Assembly: GCA_013396995.1 (NCBI GenBank)
Contig: VWZP01009168.1
Coordinates: 757,450-821,449, forward strand
Direction: 5' to 3'
Length of the DNA stretch: 64,000 bases
DNA from: Dicaeum eximium
Taxonomy: Eukaryota; Chordata; Aves; Passeriformes; Dicaeidae
Under the pieces are notes generated by a model. The model searched no databases, was not told the DNA's origin, and was given only the letters and a program-made list of their open reading frames with translations. A program made the translations under genes and the position numbers. Shown piece by piece: positions 49,453 to 61,200 of the stretch (positions within the stretch are counted from its first letter, which is position 1; every line of letters begins with the position of its first letter).

Positions 49453-52400
49453 CTTAAGAGAGTAAGTAAACACCCATGATTTATAAAATATTTTGTTTCA
49501 ATTATTTTGACTTTGCCTTTCACCTCTTTGACCTAGAAAATTGAGAGTGCTTTAATAACCAGTGTCCTTGTTAGAAACTTATTATGTGGCTCTTTCAGGA
49601 ACAGCAAGTCAAGTATGTGGCACAGTATAAGGAATTTCAATGTAATTTGTTTAGAGAGGCTGTTGCTTGACAAACCTTTTCTGAGCAGGCTACATGGTAA
49701 ATGAGAAATTGGAAGTCTCATGGCTGGGAAGGATAATGGACAATAGATGCTTTCACTTGTGGTGCCTGTTCAAGTCCAATCTGTCAAAGACTGAAAATGG
49801 TTCCCTTTTCAGACTGGGCAAGTGGCCTGTGAGTAAGTGGTTGGTCGACTCTGCCTGGTGCCTGATAAAATTTGCCCACAAGTGAAAAATGTCCCCTCGT
49901 TTGGCTCCCTGGCCCAGTCGTTTCAAAGGCCAAAGCTGAATCTGCAGCTGCCTTTTCTTCCAGGTCAGGACCAAGATGTTTTACTCATCTATCTTTTTAT
50001 CTATTATTTTGTTTATTTGTTATATTTTCTTGTCCCCTTTTTTTTCTCTGTAACACCTGTTGGAAGTACCACATGGCACACATCAAAAAAGGGTTGTTTT
50101 CTTGAGGATTAAAGAATTTCCTTCCACAACAGAGATCAGAGGTTCAGTGGGTCAGGATCAGTGATTCACCCCATCAACAGCACCCCTGGAGGAATAAATA
50201 TCATCCCAAAACACGCTCTGCTGCAATATCTCTTCATTTCCTAAGGGCTCTGTGGGACTCAGTCATGCTTTCCAGTTGAATCATGCCCAGCTAAAGACAG
50301 ATGAAGGAAATATGGAGCAATTAAGTGACACCAAGTGACACCAATTTATCAAGAATAAATAAAAGTTCCATGGTAAAGATGGCTTGCGAGTTCATCCAGT
50401 CTCAGCAAACCTCATGTCACCATTTCTGGGACAGAAAGCCCAGCCTTTCACCAGGAGAATGTTCCTACAAAGGTGAAGTGGTTTTGAGCAATTTTTTCAA
50501 TGGACTGGACGCCTGCAGGCTTCTCTCTGACACCAAGGTAGCAAGTGGCCTTTTTTTCCCTCTTTCTTTCTTACTTTTTTCTCCTTAAGCAATTTGAATA
50601 ATTACAGAGGGAAAAAAAAAAGAGAGAAAAATATATGCTTCATTTTATATTTAATATCCAAGACTGGATTTTAGCTTGTGGGAAGTTTGAAAGCTCCCCC
50701 AAGCTTTTGAGGGCTCTGTTGTGCCTTGAGTGACAACTGCTGGCTGCTCCAAATTGGTGTTTAGGATCCTCCTGCTCCTATTCACAAGCACTGAGCTTCT
50801 CTCTTGTGTGGGCAATGCCCTTTTGGTAATGCCAAAACTCTTCATGTCTCCTACAACAAGCACCAGATCTGTTTTTCTACAGTTTCTGCAACAACTGCAG
50901 ATATATTTGTAGGCCCCTAATGTGGTTGGGAGAGGATGAAGTGAATTTTGGATGGAATTATTTTAAGACACAGAGGCCCTTTGCTTCTGTACAGAGGAGA
51001 TGATGTTGGTAGGAGACAAGGATCTGCAGAAATCAGGTTGGAAAGAAAAACAGCAGAGACAGAGATAGACTGATCAAAAAGGAGTGGAAATAATGAGTTA
51101 CAGGAAGATGGGAGAATGCACTGGAAACTGAAGGGTGGATAAGCTGAACTGGAGGGCAAAGACATATAATTAGGAGATAGATTTAATTAAAGTTAAGCTG
51201 AGTAGAGCTGGTAATAAAGAACTAGGAAAAATGATGTTGTGAGGAGCAGGGAAAGGTGAACAGGAAAATATGATGAGAGAAAAAAATGAAAATTATTGTG
51301 TTTATTGGGGAATATCTTGTAGTTTCTAAGAAATAATTTAATGGGGGTGCACCTTTTAGAAAGCTAAGGAAGTAATAGCGAAAAGGCAATGAAGAAACAT
51401 TTAGCAAGATATTATTTAAAGTTTATTTCTTAGTCTGTGTAAGGTTTTAGCTACATAGCTACTGGTGAAATGGCCAGCTAAGATCAGTAGCTGGTTTTAA
51501 TATCTCACCATTAGAGTTTATTTTGTAGAAATGTTAGATATTATATTACTATTTGAGTAACATCTTGAGTACAGCTAGGGTGATGAGCTCCTTGGCAAAT
51601 TATGGGGAAACAGGCCAATTCTCTACCCAATGGCTGTCTGTTTTCAAGACCTGCCTATGAACCTGTGCGTGTGATTATGGCCCAGTGCCCAAAAAGTAGG
51701 TCTTAGCCCCACTGAAGTGCCTCAGATTCTTCTCCTCTAAAATTCATGATCTTGTATTAGAAAGATTTTTATTTCCCACCCTTTAGGATTTGAGGGAGAA
51801 GGTGTTGAGCCCACCAGTTGATGCAGGATGATAATATGCAGTAATCTCTCCTGATTTAATCTATTTTCTCCATCTCATCATTTTATCATCTGAAACCTAT
51901 TCTGGTTTCTCTTGGCCGCTTACTGCAGGGGTTTTGTGCCATATACTGGTGAAACAGGAAGCTGAAGAGTCAAAATGCTCCCCATCAATGGGCTGCAGTG
52001 GAGTGTATTCGTGCCCTGACAGTGAAAATCAGCTCCTTCCTTGGCGGGACGTGCTGCTGGAGGCTTCTGTGTGGTGTCATTTACAGCCGTGTTGTCTTTG
52101 TAGATTCCTGCTACGATGTGAGAACACTGATGGATGGAGGGGGAAGGGACCAACCTTCCCCTTACCATATGGGAAACATCTGTAATGGGCAGCAGGGCTC
52201 TCTCTAAAGAAAAGTGTTGTCATTTCATAGTTTCTTCCAAGTGTTACATAGACAAAAGGTATCAAGTTGGATTTTTTACCAGCCTTGACTGTGCCAGCCT
52301 TGGAGCCAGGCATTCACCATAAAGCCAAAGTATTCTTTTAAATGAGACAGTCAGTAATGGTTTAAACTGTCTCACCCAAAAAAAAATGTAACATCCACTG

Positions 52401-52954
52401 AAAAGTATAGAGTAGTCAAAGTGCTCCAAAAATAAAACAAAAGAAACAATAACATGCCCTTTTATTGTGGCCCCTTAACTCTAGTCCTCTGAGAGCTGTG
52501 CTGATTGATGTCAGTGATGCAACCTAAAAATTAATGTCAATTACCCAAAACAAAATGCACATAAGTGACTTCAGGGTCTGATTTCAGTCCACAAAAGCCA
52601 GGAAATTCAGAGCTACTGGAGAGACAAAAACCTGGATTTCACATTCCCATCTTACCAACAGCCATTCTGCTGAGGGGAAAAGGAGAAACAAAGGAAAAAG
52701 GAGTTACACCATTACAATAAATAATGTGATGGAGACAACAGCTTTCTCTTTGCCAAAGCCTGAATCCACTGGGTCTCATTAGCTTTAAATCCAGGAACTG
52801 CAATGTGTTCTAGGTTTGGGGCTCAGTTAGTTCCCTACCACCTTTCTGCTTTTTTAAAATACAAACTCTTTTATTGTTTTAGTTAACAGTAACATTTAAT
52901 GAGACCTAACTAGCTCTTCATTTACAATAATTACTTAGTGTTCTTTCATTTCCA

Positions 52955-53110
52955 GCCGCTGGAAGTGGGGATGTTGCTGTCAGCATGATTAGCCCGTGCT
53001 ATCTATTTGATGCAATAATTGCACATCCAAACAGGATCAACCCCACACTCTCTGATAAATGAACATGCAGTAATCAAGATGTTCTGGTGTCAGCATGCAA
53101 ACAAATCAAA
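52955..53110. promoter_or_regulatory. Candidate conserved regulatory block with a C/EBP-ATF-like site
   Basis: TGATGCAAT (53008-53016) matches the composite C/EBP-ATF element. The overlapping palindrome TGCAAT-A-ATTGCA (53011-53023) gives a second C/EBP-like half in inverted orientation. GATTAGCCC just upstream resembles an OTX/PITX site. The block is unique sequence between repeats; function is inferred only. Confidence 0.35.
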
Positions 53111-54320
53111 ATGTTCTAACATCAAAGAAGTATGTATGAAAAAACTTCCATACAGGACTTAAATATTCCTGGATGTTATTAAAAAAATGTGGGCTGTGAT
53201 ATCATGAAATGCCCGTGGTGGGGTTACAGGCGAGTAATCCATCTCCCTATTCCTAACCCATATTTAGTGACTGAACAATGGCAATCAGCCAGAAGAATCT
53301 CGTGGCCTGACCAGTTTGTTTTCAGACAAGTATCACTTTTATAGATGTGCATATAAATGTGTGCCTCTTAAACTGGATACAAGGGAAAAAGATGAGATGT
53401 GGTAAAGAAGAAAAGAGAGTTTGATGTGATGGGTCAGACCACTGAGATATTGTTTATGGCATTGGTCTGTCCTTGCATTTCAAAATGAGTTTCATTTAAG
53501 TAACATGTGCCATAGGAAGTGGCATGTGAAATTAGGTCTGTGGAGGGAAGGGTTTGAGTCTACCGAGTTCTTTCATTTGCTTCACAAAGTAAATATTATT
53601 TGCCCAGTCTCCACCCACAACCAATTAGTCAGAAACTACCAAAAGGAATTTTTAGTCACTTCTAGGAAGGACATTTTGGAATCCTGTTATTCTCAGAAAC
53701 CATCCAGTGTCCCTGGGATGACCCATTTGGCCAAGAGGTTAGGCAGGTAAGAAACCGATTTATAGAAAGACATTTACAAAAATTAAAGATAACTTGAACT
53801 GCACATTAGAGGGATTTGAAGTCTGTGTCCACTTGTGAACCAGTTTTTCCAACATATGATTGTGGATATAATGTCATTCAAAAAGTATAATGCAATGAAA
53901 ACCTTCCCTTCCTTGGGATCCCAAGTTCCTTGGTGCATTCTTGCAGCTCCTAACTTCTCTGAAAGTGCAGTGAGGGCTCTCGTCTGTGCAGGCTGCCCAG
54001 CGCAGGAGCCTGAGGCTTTGGGCAGTGTTCCACATTCCCAAGGTGCCACTGGCGTGGTTTGTGCTCATCAGACCCTGCTAACACAGGAAGGAGTTTGTCT
54101 GTCCTGCAGGCAGAAGGGCTGGGGAGAGCAGGACCAGGCCCTGCAGTGTGAGGGTGGCCAGGTGGGGACTGCCCTCTTCACTCACTGCTTTACGAAAAAA
54201 GCCATCCCCAAGTCCAGCTCCTCGTGGGCTCAGCATATTTCAGCATTGAGGTGGAATTGCAGGAGACAGTGAGCAGGGCCACAATCACCCAGACCCCGTT
54301 GGGATCTGGTGGTTTTCACA

Positions 54321-54445
54321 AATCATAGAATCATTTAGGTTGGAAAAGCTGTCTGAGATCATTGAATCCAATTGAATCCATTAACCCAGCACTGCCAAGC
54401 CCAGCACTAAAACCAGTCCCTGAGTCCCACATCTACACATTGACC
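54321..54445 (-). mobile_element. CR1 LINE fragment, 3' end
   Basis: AATCATAGAATCATTTAGGT then TGGAAAAGCTGTCTGAGATC and CCAGCACTGCCAAGCCCAGC. A 10-bp tandem repeat (ATTGAATCCA, 54361-54380) lies inside it. Confidence 0.93.
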
Positions 54446-55793
54446 ACTTCATTCTTGTTTCCTATTTTTCTTCTTCTGTTTGCTTTGCACGTATTGAAGA
54501 AATCAGTCATTCATACACCTTTCTTTTGCAAATCCTCATGCTTAAGTCTGGCTTGAATGGGATAAATGTGTCATTACTTTGCTGAGACTGGCCCAATACT
54601 TAAATGGGTTGTGACTTAAAGGAGAAGCATCCTTCTGTGATTATCACCAATTACTAATGAAGTGTTAACTGTTCCAAGCAATTAACTGCTCTGCTTTGTA
54701 TTTTTTACAGACATATTGCATTCTTTGCATAAGGAGTACAACATCCTGCATGTAATTAAAAAATAGCCTCTAATTGCCTAAATTATAAAGGCTTGCTGTC
54801 ATCAAAACTCAAATACCTATATCAATACATCCTGGAATAATGTTCAAATTAAGGATGGAGCTTTGTTTTGAAGGATAGGGGCATTTGGCTTTGATACTTA
54901 GTGAACTATTTTTTACGTTTGGATTTGATCCTGATTTTCAGAAGTTCAGGAGGGACCAGGAAACCTATTTTGATTCAGGGCTATTTCTAATATAAATGTC
55001 ATAAAACCTGGTGGTGTATAATAATTTATTCTGCTGCTAAAATATTGGTTTAACTGGTTAAACTGCCTCAGCACTTGGATTTTTTCTCCAGCGTGTTGCA
55101 GAAATACATGTGAAAGATGGATTGGATGCCATTCTGCAGCCTAATCCTAGGTAATTTATCCAGTTTTACCTGAGAGAAGGGTCCAAATATATATATTTTT
55201 TCTGGTTTTAATCAGTCCAACTACAATTGATTCAACTTTTGCCTGAATAAGTAGTGAGTAAAAACTGAGCAAGAGCCTCAAAATTTGGCTCGTATTCATT
55301 AACCTCAGGGCAGACTTCATTTTGTGTGATTTTTAAGCTATTAAAATGTTGGTTGGCTTCCATTTGAGCTCAAATTCCTAATATCACCAAATAATTATGT
55401 GTAGATGATGAAATGAAAAAACAGGCATGTAGTCTCCAAACACGTTTCAGTCTGGGTGGCTGAAATGGCTCATAACATTCATTGCATGAAAATGGGGTGG
55501 ATTGAATAAATTAGCAGAATCACAAAAGGAAACCACTATAGGAAATAGTTTTACATGTGTAATCACTGAAATACTCTAGTGAATGTGTCAATCTGTACTA
55601 AATAAATATATTTGTTTATAGACATGTTCTGTATTAGCTTCCACTCTTTCACAGCACTTTGCCAAGCAAAATCCCACTAGAAGTAGGATGTTCGCACCCG
55701 AGTAGGAGTTTCTTGGATAAATATTTTTTCTATATTGAGACCAAAACCACTTCTACAAATTTCAGACTTTGATTGAAATAGTATATTTCTTTT

Positions 55794-55843
55794 ACCTCTT
55801 TTTTTTTCTCTCCCCCCCACCCCCCCCTCCTTCCCATCTCCTT
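55794..55843. repeat. Pyrimidine tract with C7 and C8 runs
   Basis: T9, CTCT, C7, A, C8 and then TCC-rich sequence. It is a nearly pure pyrimidine tract, able in principle to form triplex or i-motif DNA, and prone to sequencing and length error. Confidence 0.85.
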
Positions 55844-56449
55844 CACTGACAACCACTGATGCATTACCTTAATTCCTCTTACCTCCCACTGCTCCGGTGC
55901 ACCAGCACCCCTCTGCAGACAGAGCACATCAGTCAGGGCTGAGCAGGGCAAGAAGTGGCCACACCCCAGTGCTGCCACCAGCAAAGGGCCTCAGAGCCTG
56001 AGAAAATTCCTCTCTTCCCAGACCTGAGCTGTTGGTTGGGCTCTCATTTCCCCACTGAAATGCTGTGTTGAATCAAAGAGAGAGCAGAGGTGCTGTGCCC
56101 TCTGCAGAGAGAGTTTGCAAGATGCTTTCAGGAGGTGGGGGAGAAGTGTGTTGCAAAATGTCATTAGATGCTGCTTTTTATTACAATTTCAACGGTCTTA
56201 AGGGAAAAATATAGGTGAACTCTGCTGGTTTGCTCAAATAATTTAATTTTAAAGTAGTACTCTCTCCTTCTATGCAATAACTGCCAATTTCAGCATCCTT
56301 TTCTATACATCTGGTATTTTAGCCATTACAATGGAAGATAAAATGCAATGAAAATAATAACTATGGAGTAGTATGCAATGTATTCAAAGTGTCATGTATT
56401 AGCTCTGTAATCAAGCAATCCTCAAAAAAAGATTTTTAGTGAGTGATAG

Positions 56450-56595
56450 TATTTCTGTTTCAAAGGCTGGGGAAATGGGAGCACAGAGGCACTAAGTGGT
56501 TTGTCTGAGGCCACACAGCAAGTAAGTGTCAGAGCTGGGAGCAGAGCCCAGCCCTGGCTCCTGCCCTTGTACTCAGAGACTGTACCACACCATAT
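56450..56595 (-). mobile_element. MIR-type ancient SINE relic
   Basis: GGGGAAATGGGAGCACAGAG, GCACTAAGTGGTTTGTCTGA, GGCCACACAGCAAGTAAGTG, TCAGAGCTGGGAGCAGAGCC and the final ACTGTACCACACCAT follow the reverse-complemented MIR core consensus closely and without large gaps. It is remarkably well preserved for a family that stopped amplifying in early amniote history. Confidence 0.85.
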
Positions 56596-59559
56596 TGTTT
56601 CCAAATAAATTTGCTCTTTAGCTCCTATGCTGAGGTCATGAGCAGTGGTGACACAGAGGGGGAATTTAACCTCTTCCATCACTTCCTACAGAAAAACCCC
56701 TGAGCTTCTACAGCAGTAGAAATAAACCTTAAAAGGTCAAATAAAGTCACCCCTGGAGACAGGGAGCCATCCAGGTTGTTTGGTGCTGAATTGTTCTCAG
56801 GCTGAATGAGTTTTTATTGTTAGTGGTATATTTTCACATGGGAGTGCTGTGACTGTGCAGTACCCTGAGTCATAAACCAGAGGTTTCAGTGTCCAATCAT
56901 ACCTAAAGTCTCAAGACTTCCAGTTTTAATTTAATTCTCAGACATAATAAAGTTCCCTGTGTGCATTAGTGTTGCCATGCAGCTAAAGCAGTGAGTTGAG
57001 GCACATCAGGAGAAGAGAGTTTGACCCTTGAGCAACTCCAGGTGTTTTTACCAGTTTGATGTGAGGCAGTAAAAATATAAGTGAACTAATTGCACTGCTC
57101 ATGAAGAGATCAGGGACACTCAGGAACCACTGCATTTCCAGTTGGTGAGGGGATTAAGCTCTCCTAATTATGCTGAATTCCAACAGGTCATATCCATCAA
57201 GATCTGGTGCCTGGTGGAGACCTGCTGAGTGCTTTGCCAGCAGCGTGTCCTGGGCAGACAGTTATGGGCCATGGCAAGGGGAACTTGCTGGATTTCAGCT
57301 TTCTCCACAGGAGAAGCAGCTGATGCTGTCCAGGGAAGAGTGGTGATGGAGCCCTGCTACAGGTTGTGCAGCCTGGGGGAAGGGATTCCTCTCCCTGACT
57401 GAGAGTGGAGAGCAGCGTGTGGTTGAAGTAGGGCTCAGAACGGGAATTTCTATCAGTGTGCAAAGCAGCATCGCCTTTCCTCTGACAATTAAAAAGGGTT
57501 TCTTGCTCTCAGACAAATAAAGCCCATTAAAGCTGGTGGCAGTGATGGGAAAGACTTTGTGAAAATATGTTTGTTTTGCAAGCTGGCTGCCAAGTATTGT
57601 TTTATAGTTCCGTTTTTGCTTCTTTCTCCACTGTTTACAGTACCCTCTGAGAGACTTGAAATGATCCCTCTCTCCCCACCAATTTTCTTTTCTTCTCTTG
57701 GCAGACATTGGTACCCCACTCCCACACCCCAGATCTTGCTGCAACAGAAGCCATGATCCTTTTGCCTTGTTTTTCTTTTTTACAATACCAGCCCAGCCCT
57801 GAGAGCAGCATTTTCTGGTTAACTGCAGCTTTGCAATTTTGGCCAAATACACTGGAGGACAGCAGTACAAGCTCTAAATTTTGTTCTCCAACCACTGGTG
57901 GTACTGCACAGGGTGTCTGAGAGATTCATTTGGTCCTTGTTTTCCAGTGAGCCTACATTTCCATCAGCCTTGGGAATGTCATTTATCCCCAAAGCAGAAA
58001 ACAACAATAAAAAGTTGGATAGTTGAGATCTAGACTATGTTCTTTAACAGACTTGGGTGATTCATCCTGGATATGTCCCATTCCTATACACAAAAGCCCA
58101 GAGTTACAAAATTATTTTAAAAGTTTATGCCACTGGCAGATAAAAGGTGAACCAAAGCCCAGAGCTGACTTTGCTGGGAAGCATTTTGTTGATGGGTGGT
58201 TTATTGGAGTAGTTCTTTTATCAATGCATGATGCTTGTGGGTGCCTACAAGAAGTGCTCTTGTGATCTCCGGCCCCTTCCTGAGGGCAGGAACTCTTGGC
58301 ATGGACACTGCTGCTGTCCCTGGTGTATCACCAGGCTGAGGGCTCAGGGAACAGACCTGAGGAATGCAGCTGTTGGTGTTTCTGACACCTGCTACAGTGA
58401 AAGCCGAGGGAGAGAGAAACTCGAGGCAAGAACAGAAGTGAAGTTCTGTCTGCTTGGAGTGGAAAATTTTGTTTGAACGTAGTGACCTATAAACACTGGT
58501 AAACTGGTGTAATAAACTGGCTTTGCTTTGCTGGCATAAGTGGAGTCCTTGTCAGTCAATCCTCACAAATGATTTCCTGGGATCTAGTGTAAGCACCAAC
58601 GTGGTTGTGCTTCCAGAGGGACTGTTACAGTATGGAAAAATGGATGCTGTAGCTCTCAGCACATTGGTCTGGCCTCATCATAAATGAAATCCATGAGATT
58701 TCATGGTGACAGCAGGGCAGATCAGCCAGAGCATCATACAAGTCTGTAGGTGCTAAACCTGGGTGTCCATAGGTATAGAGGGGGTGTGTTATTCATTACT
58801 GACCATGTACAAGACATTACTTATATAAAGTGCTCCCTCATCCTTTGAGTAATATCAGACATCTGTGCTTTGGCTACTTATTAAAAATGAGTTTGTGGAA
58901 TTAGAGCCTTCAGTGCTATTGTTTTAAATTGGAGGGAGAATTATCCGTCATATTTCTTTTGTAACATGGATGCACTTTTGATAGAGTTTATACCCACACA
59001 AATGTATTTAAACTTAAACAGAAGCAACTCATTCTAAACAACACATGGATTTTCTTTTTAAACAATGTTGCTTATACTTTGCCTCTTAAACTAATTATTA
59101 TTTTAATCTCTAAATAAGCTGACACTTCTTTGCATGTGGTTTGTCTGTTCAGGCTGGGATAAATTAGAGGAGTAACCTTTTAATCACAGGGGTTTTAATC
59201 TAAATGTTTTTATGTACAAAGTGTTATGAATTTATCCAGGGTGACCTGTTTGATATTATGGCAAGCTAATGAAATTTCAAAGTTAACATTTCCCAAATAA
59301 AATTGAAAGAAGAGACAGGGAGAAAAGGAGCAGATTCAAAATTAGAGAATATTGGTGGTTTATGGGTTCCAGGTTATTTGGAATGGAATGAAAGTTAATG
59401 CTACATCCTTTTTTCCATCCTGCCAGCCAGTGTCTGATCCAAGAATGTCTCTTATTTAAAGAGCAGGGCTCCCTCCACTGTTCTTAAATAAAGGCTCTCA
59501 CTGTCTGAGGTCCAACCCTCCCTGATTTTCACAGTAACATTGTAAGGCTGCATGAAGAG

Positions 59560-59830
59560 AATTATTTAATGGAAAGAAGTTTTGCATATGATTCCCCTAT
59601 CACAAACCTGCTCAGGTCATATGGTTTGATTTACATTTATGCAAATGTCAGAGTAAAATTACCCAAGGCAGAAAGGACCGTGGCATGTCACAAACAAGAT
59701 GTGCCTATTTGCATTTATGTTTGCTAATGAAGTTCAGCCAGGGCTTGCTCTTTGATTTGGATGTCTCTGTCTGCCATTCCACTTTATGCACTGTAATTAA
59801 ACCAGTTGGCCACACACATACAAGAGGACA
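59560..59830. promoter_or_regulatory. Candidate regulatory block with an octamer cluster
   Basis: It has two perfect POU octamers, ATGCAAAT (59639-59646) and its reverse ATTTGCAT (59707-59714), plus a TTTGCATA variant at 59581 and TTTGCTAATGA nearby. All lie within about 140 bp of unique sequence. No repeat wording is present. Inference from motif clustering only. Confidence 0.35.
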
Positions 59831-60302
59831 CCAAGAAAAGGAGACTTCAAGTTTTTTAAATGCTGTTCTGTAACTCACTTACACAGGGCTTATAATTCAG
59901 GATTTAACATCTCTAAGTGATACAACAGGCCTGCAGTGTGACATTGTGCTTAACTTTAATGCAAGGAGAACTGCAGATTTAAACCAATGTAGGATTTGGC
60001 CCAATAAACTTTGGTGTCTCGGGTGCCTGCTGGAGGTGCGTTACCCCAGACTTTCCAAATTTTATCCCAAATAAAAATTAAGCCTCGGTCCACTCAAAAA
60101 TCACAGCTGTTTCTTTCTCCTGCCAAAATTATTCTTTCTCATCATGCTATGGCTGTGAAATCATGCACTAGTGTAAATTGTTAACTGGAAACCATTTCTA
60201 GCTGAGGTGCCTGTTCAGAAGTCTTGGTGTTCTCATCTACTCTGTTCTCTCATTGAGGACTACTCACACATCTTCATGTTTGGCTGGGACTTGTTTGTGT
60301 AA

Positions 60303-60575
60303 ATCACAGAATCACAGAATGATGAGGGTTGGAAGGGACCTCAAACATCATCCAGTTCCCCCCCCCTGCCATGGGCAGGGACACCTTCCACTGTCCCAGG
60401 TTGCTCCAAGCCCCATCCAGCCTGGCCTTGGACACTTCCAGGGATGGGGCAGCCACAGCTTCTCTGGGCAGCCTGTGCCAGGGCCTCACCACCCTCACAG
60501 GGAGCAGTGCCTTCCTAATATCCAATCTAAACTTACTCTCTTTCAGTTTAAAGCCATTTTCCTAGTCCTAAATTG
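60303..60575 (-). mobile_element. CR1 LINE fragment, 3' end
   Basis: ATCACAGAATCACAGAATGA then GGGTTGGAAGGGACCTCAAA, a C8 run, CATGGGCAGGGACACCTTCC and CTGGGCAGCCTGTGCCAGGG to about 60575. It is among the least diverged copies. Confidence 0.97.
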
Positions 60576-61112
60576 CTAATAAACACAATTATCTGTCCCT
60601 TAATTGTTCTATGAACTCTTCAGTAAGTTGTCCCATTTCATGGGAAGACAGGAATTTTGCTACCCTTTTCTTGGAGTGGTTCTTTTTGGTCCTTCATAAT
60701 GACACTGCAGGGCTACCACTACAGGAGAGAAATGGGACCAAAAGCAAAGAGAGCAGAAAATGGATGATTTTTCACGAAATTTGAGGATTTGCTTGGCCAA
60801 GTTCCCTTGTTCCATGCTGGCTTTTTAAGCTGTTTGTTTTTCCTTCTTTCACCAAACTAAGGGCAAAGCAAGATGTTGCTTTCAGGCAACTGACAGCAGT
60901 GAACACTTTTCTATCATCTTTTGTGCTTCATTGTGCCTCCTTTCAGATTGTTGGAAAAAACCTTCATTGATTAAATCATTATAATGTTGCCAGAGAGGAT
61001 CCTGTGTCAGAATCCAAGGGGCTTTGACAACTTGCAGGAGCAACATTTCCAAGAGAGCATTCCTTTGTAGAGGACGCCTGAGAAAGTTCTTCACAAGATG
61101 CCTTTGTGGGGT

Positions 61113-61200
61113 AGAATAATAGGATGGTTGGGGTTAGAAGAGGTGTCAAGGATCTGGTTCCAACCCCACTGCCATGGGCAGGGATGGCCCCACTAGGTCA
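61113..61200 (-). mobile_element. CR1 LINE fragment, last 90 bp
   Basis: AGAATAATAGGATGGTTGGG, GTTAGAAGAGGTGTCAAGGA and TTCCAACCCCACTGCCATGG. It is a short CR1 tail, 5'-truncated after the CATGGGCAGGG segment. Confidence 0.9.

Noticed and set aside
53835..54272. 145-codon + strand frame in GC-richer DNA, with a good CAG|GTAAGA donor-like site at about 53747 upstream
   Set aside because: No recognisable protein and no acceptor to pair with the donor; other frames are also open here, which suggests composition rather than coding.
57295..57870. 191-codon open frame on the minus strand, the longest in the window
   Set aside because: No recognisable domain or family, no splice or promoter context, and runs of Lys, Ser and Cys typical of accidental frames. 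One long frame in 64 kb is not surprising.
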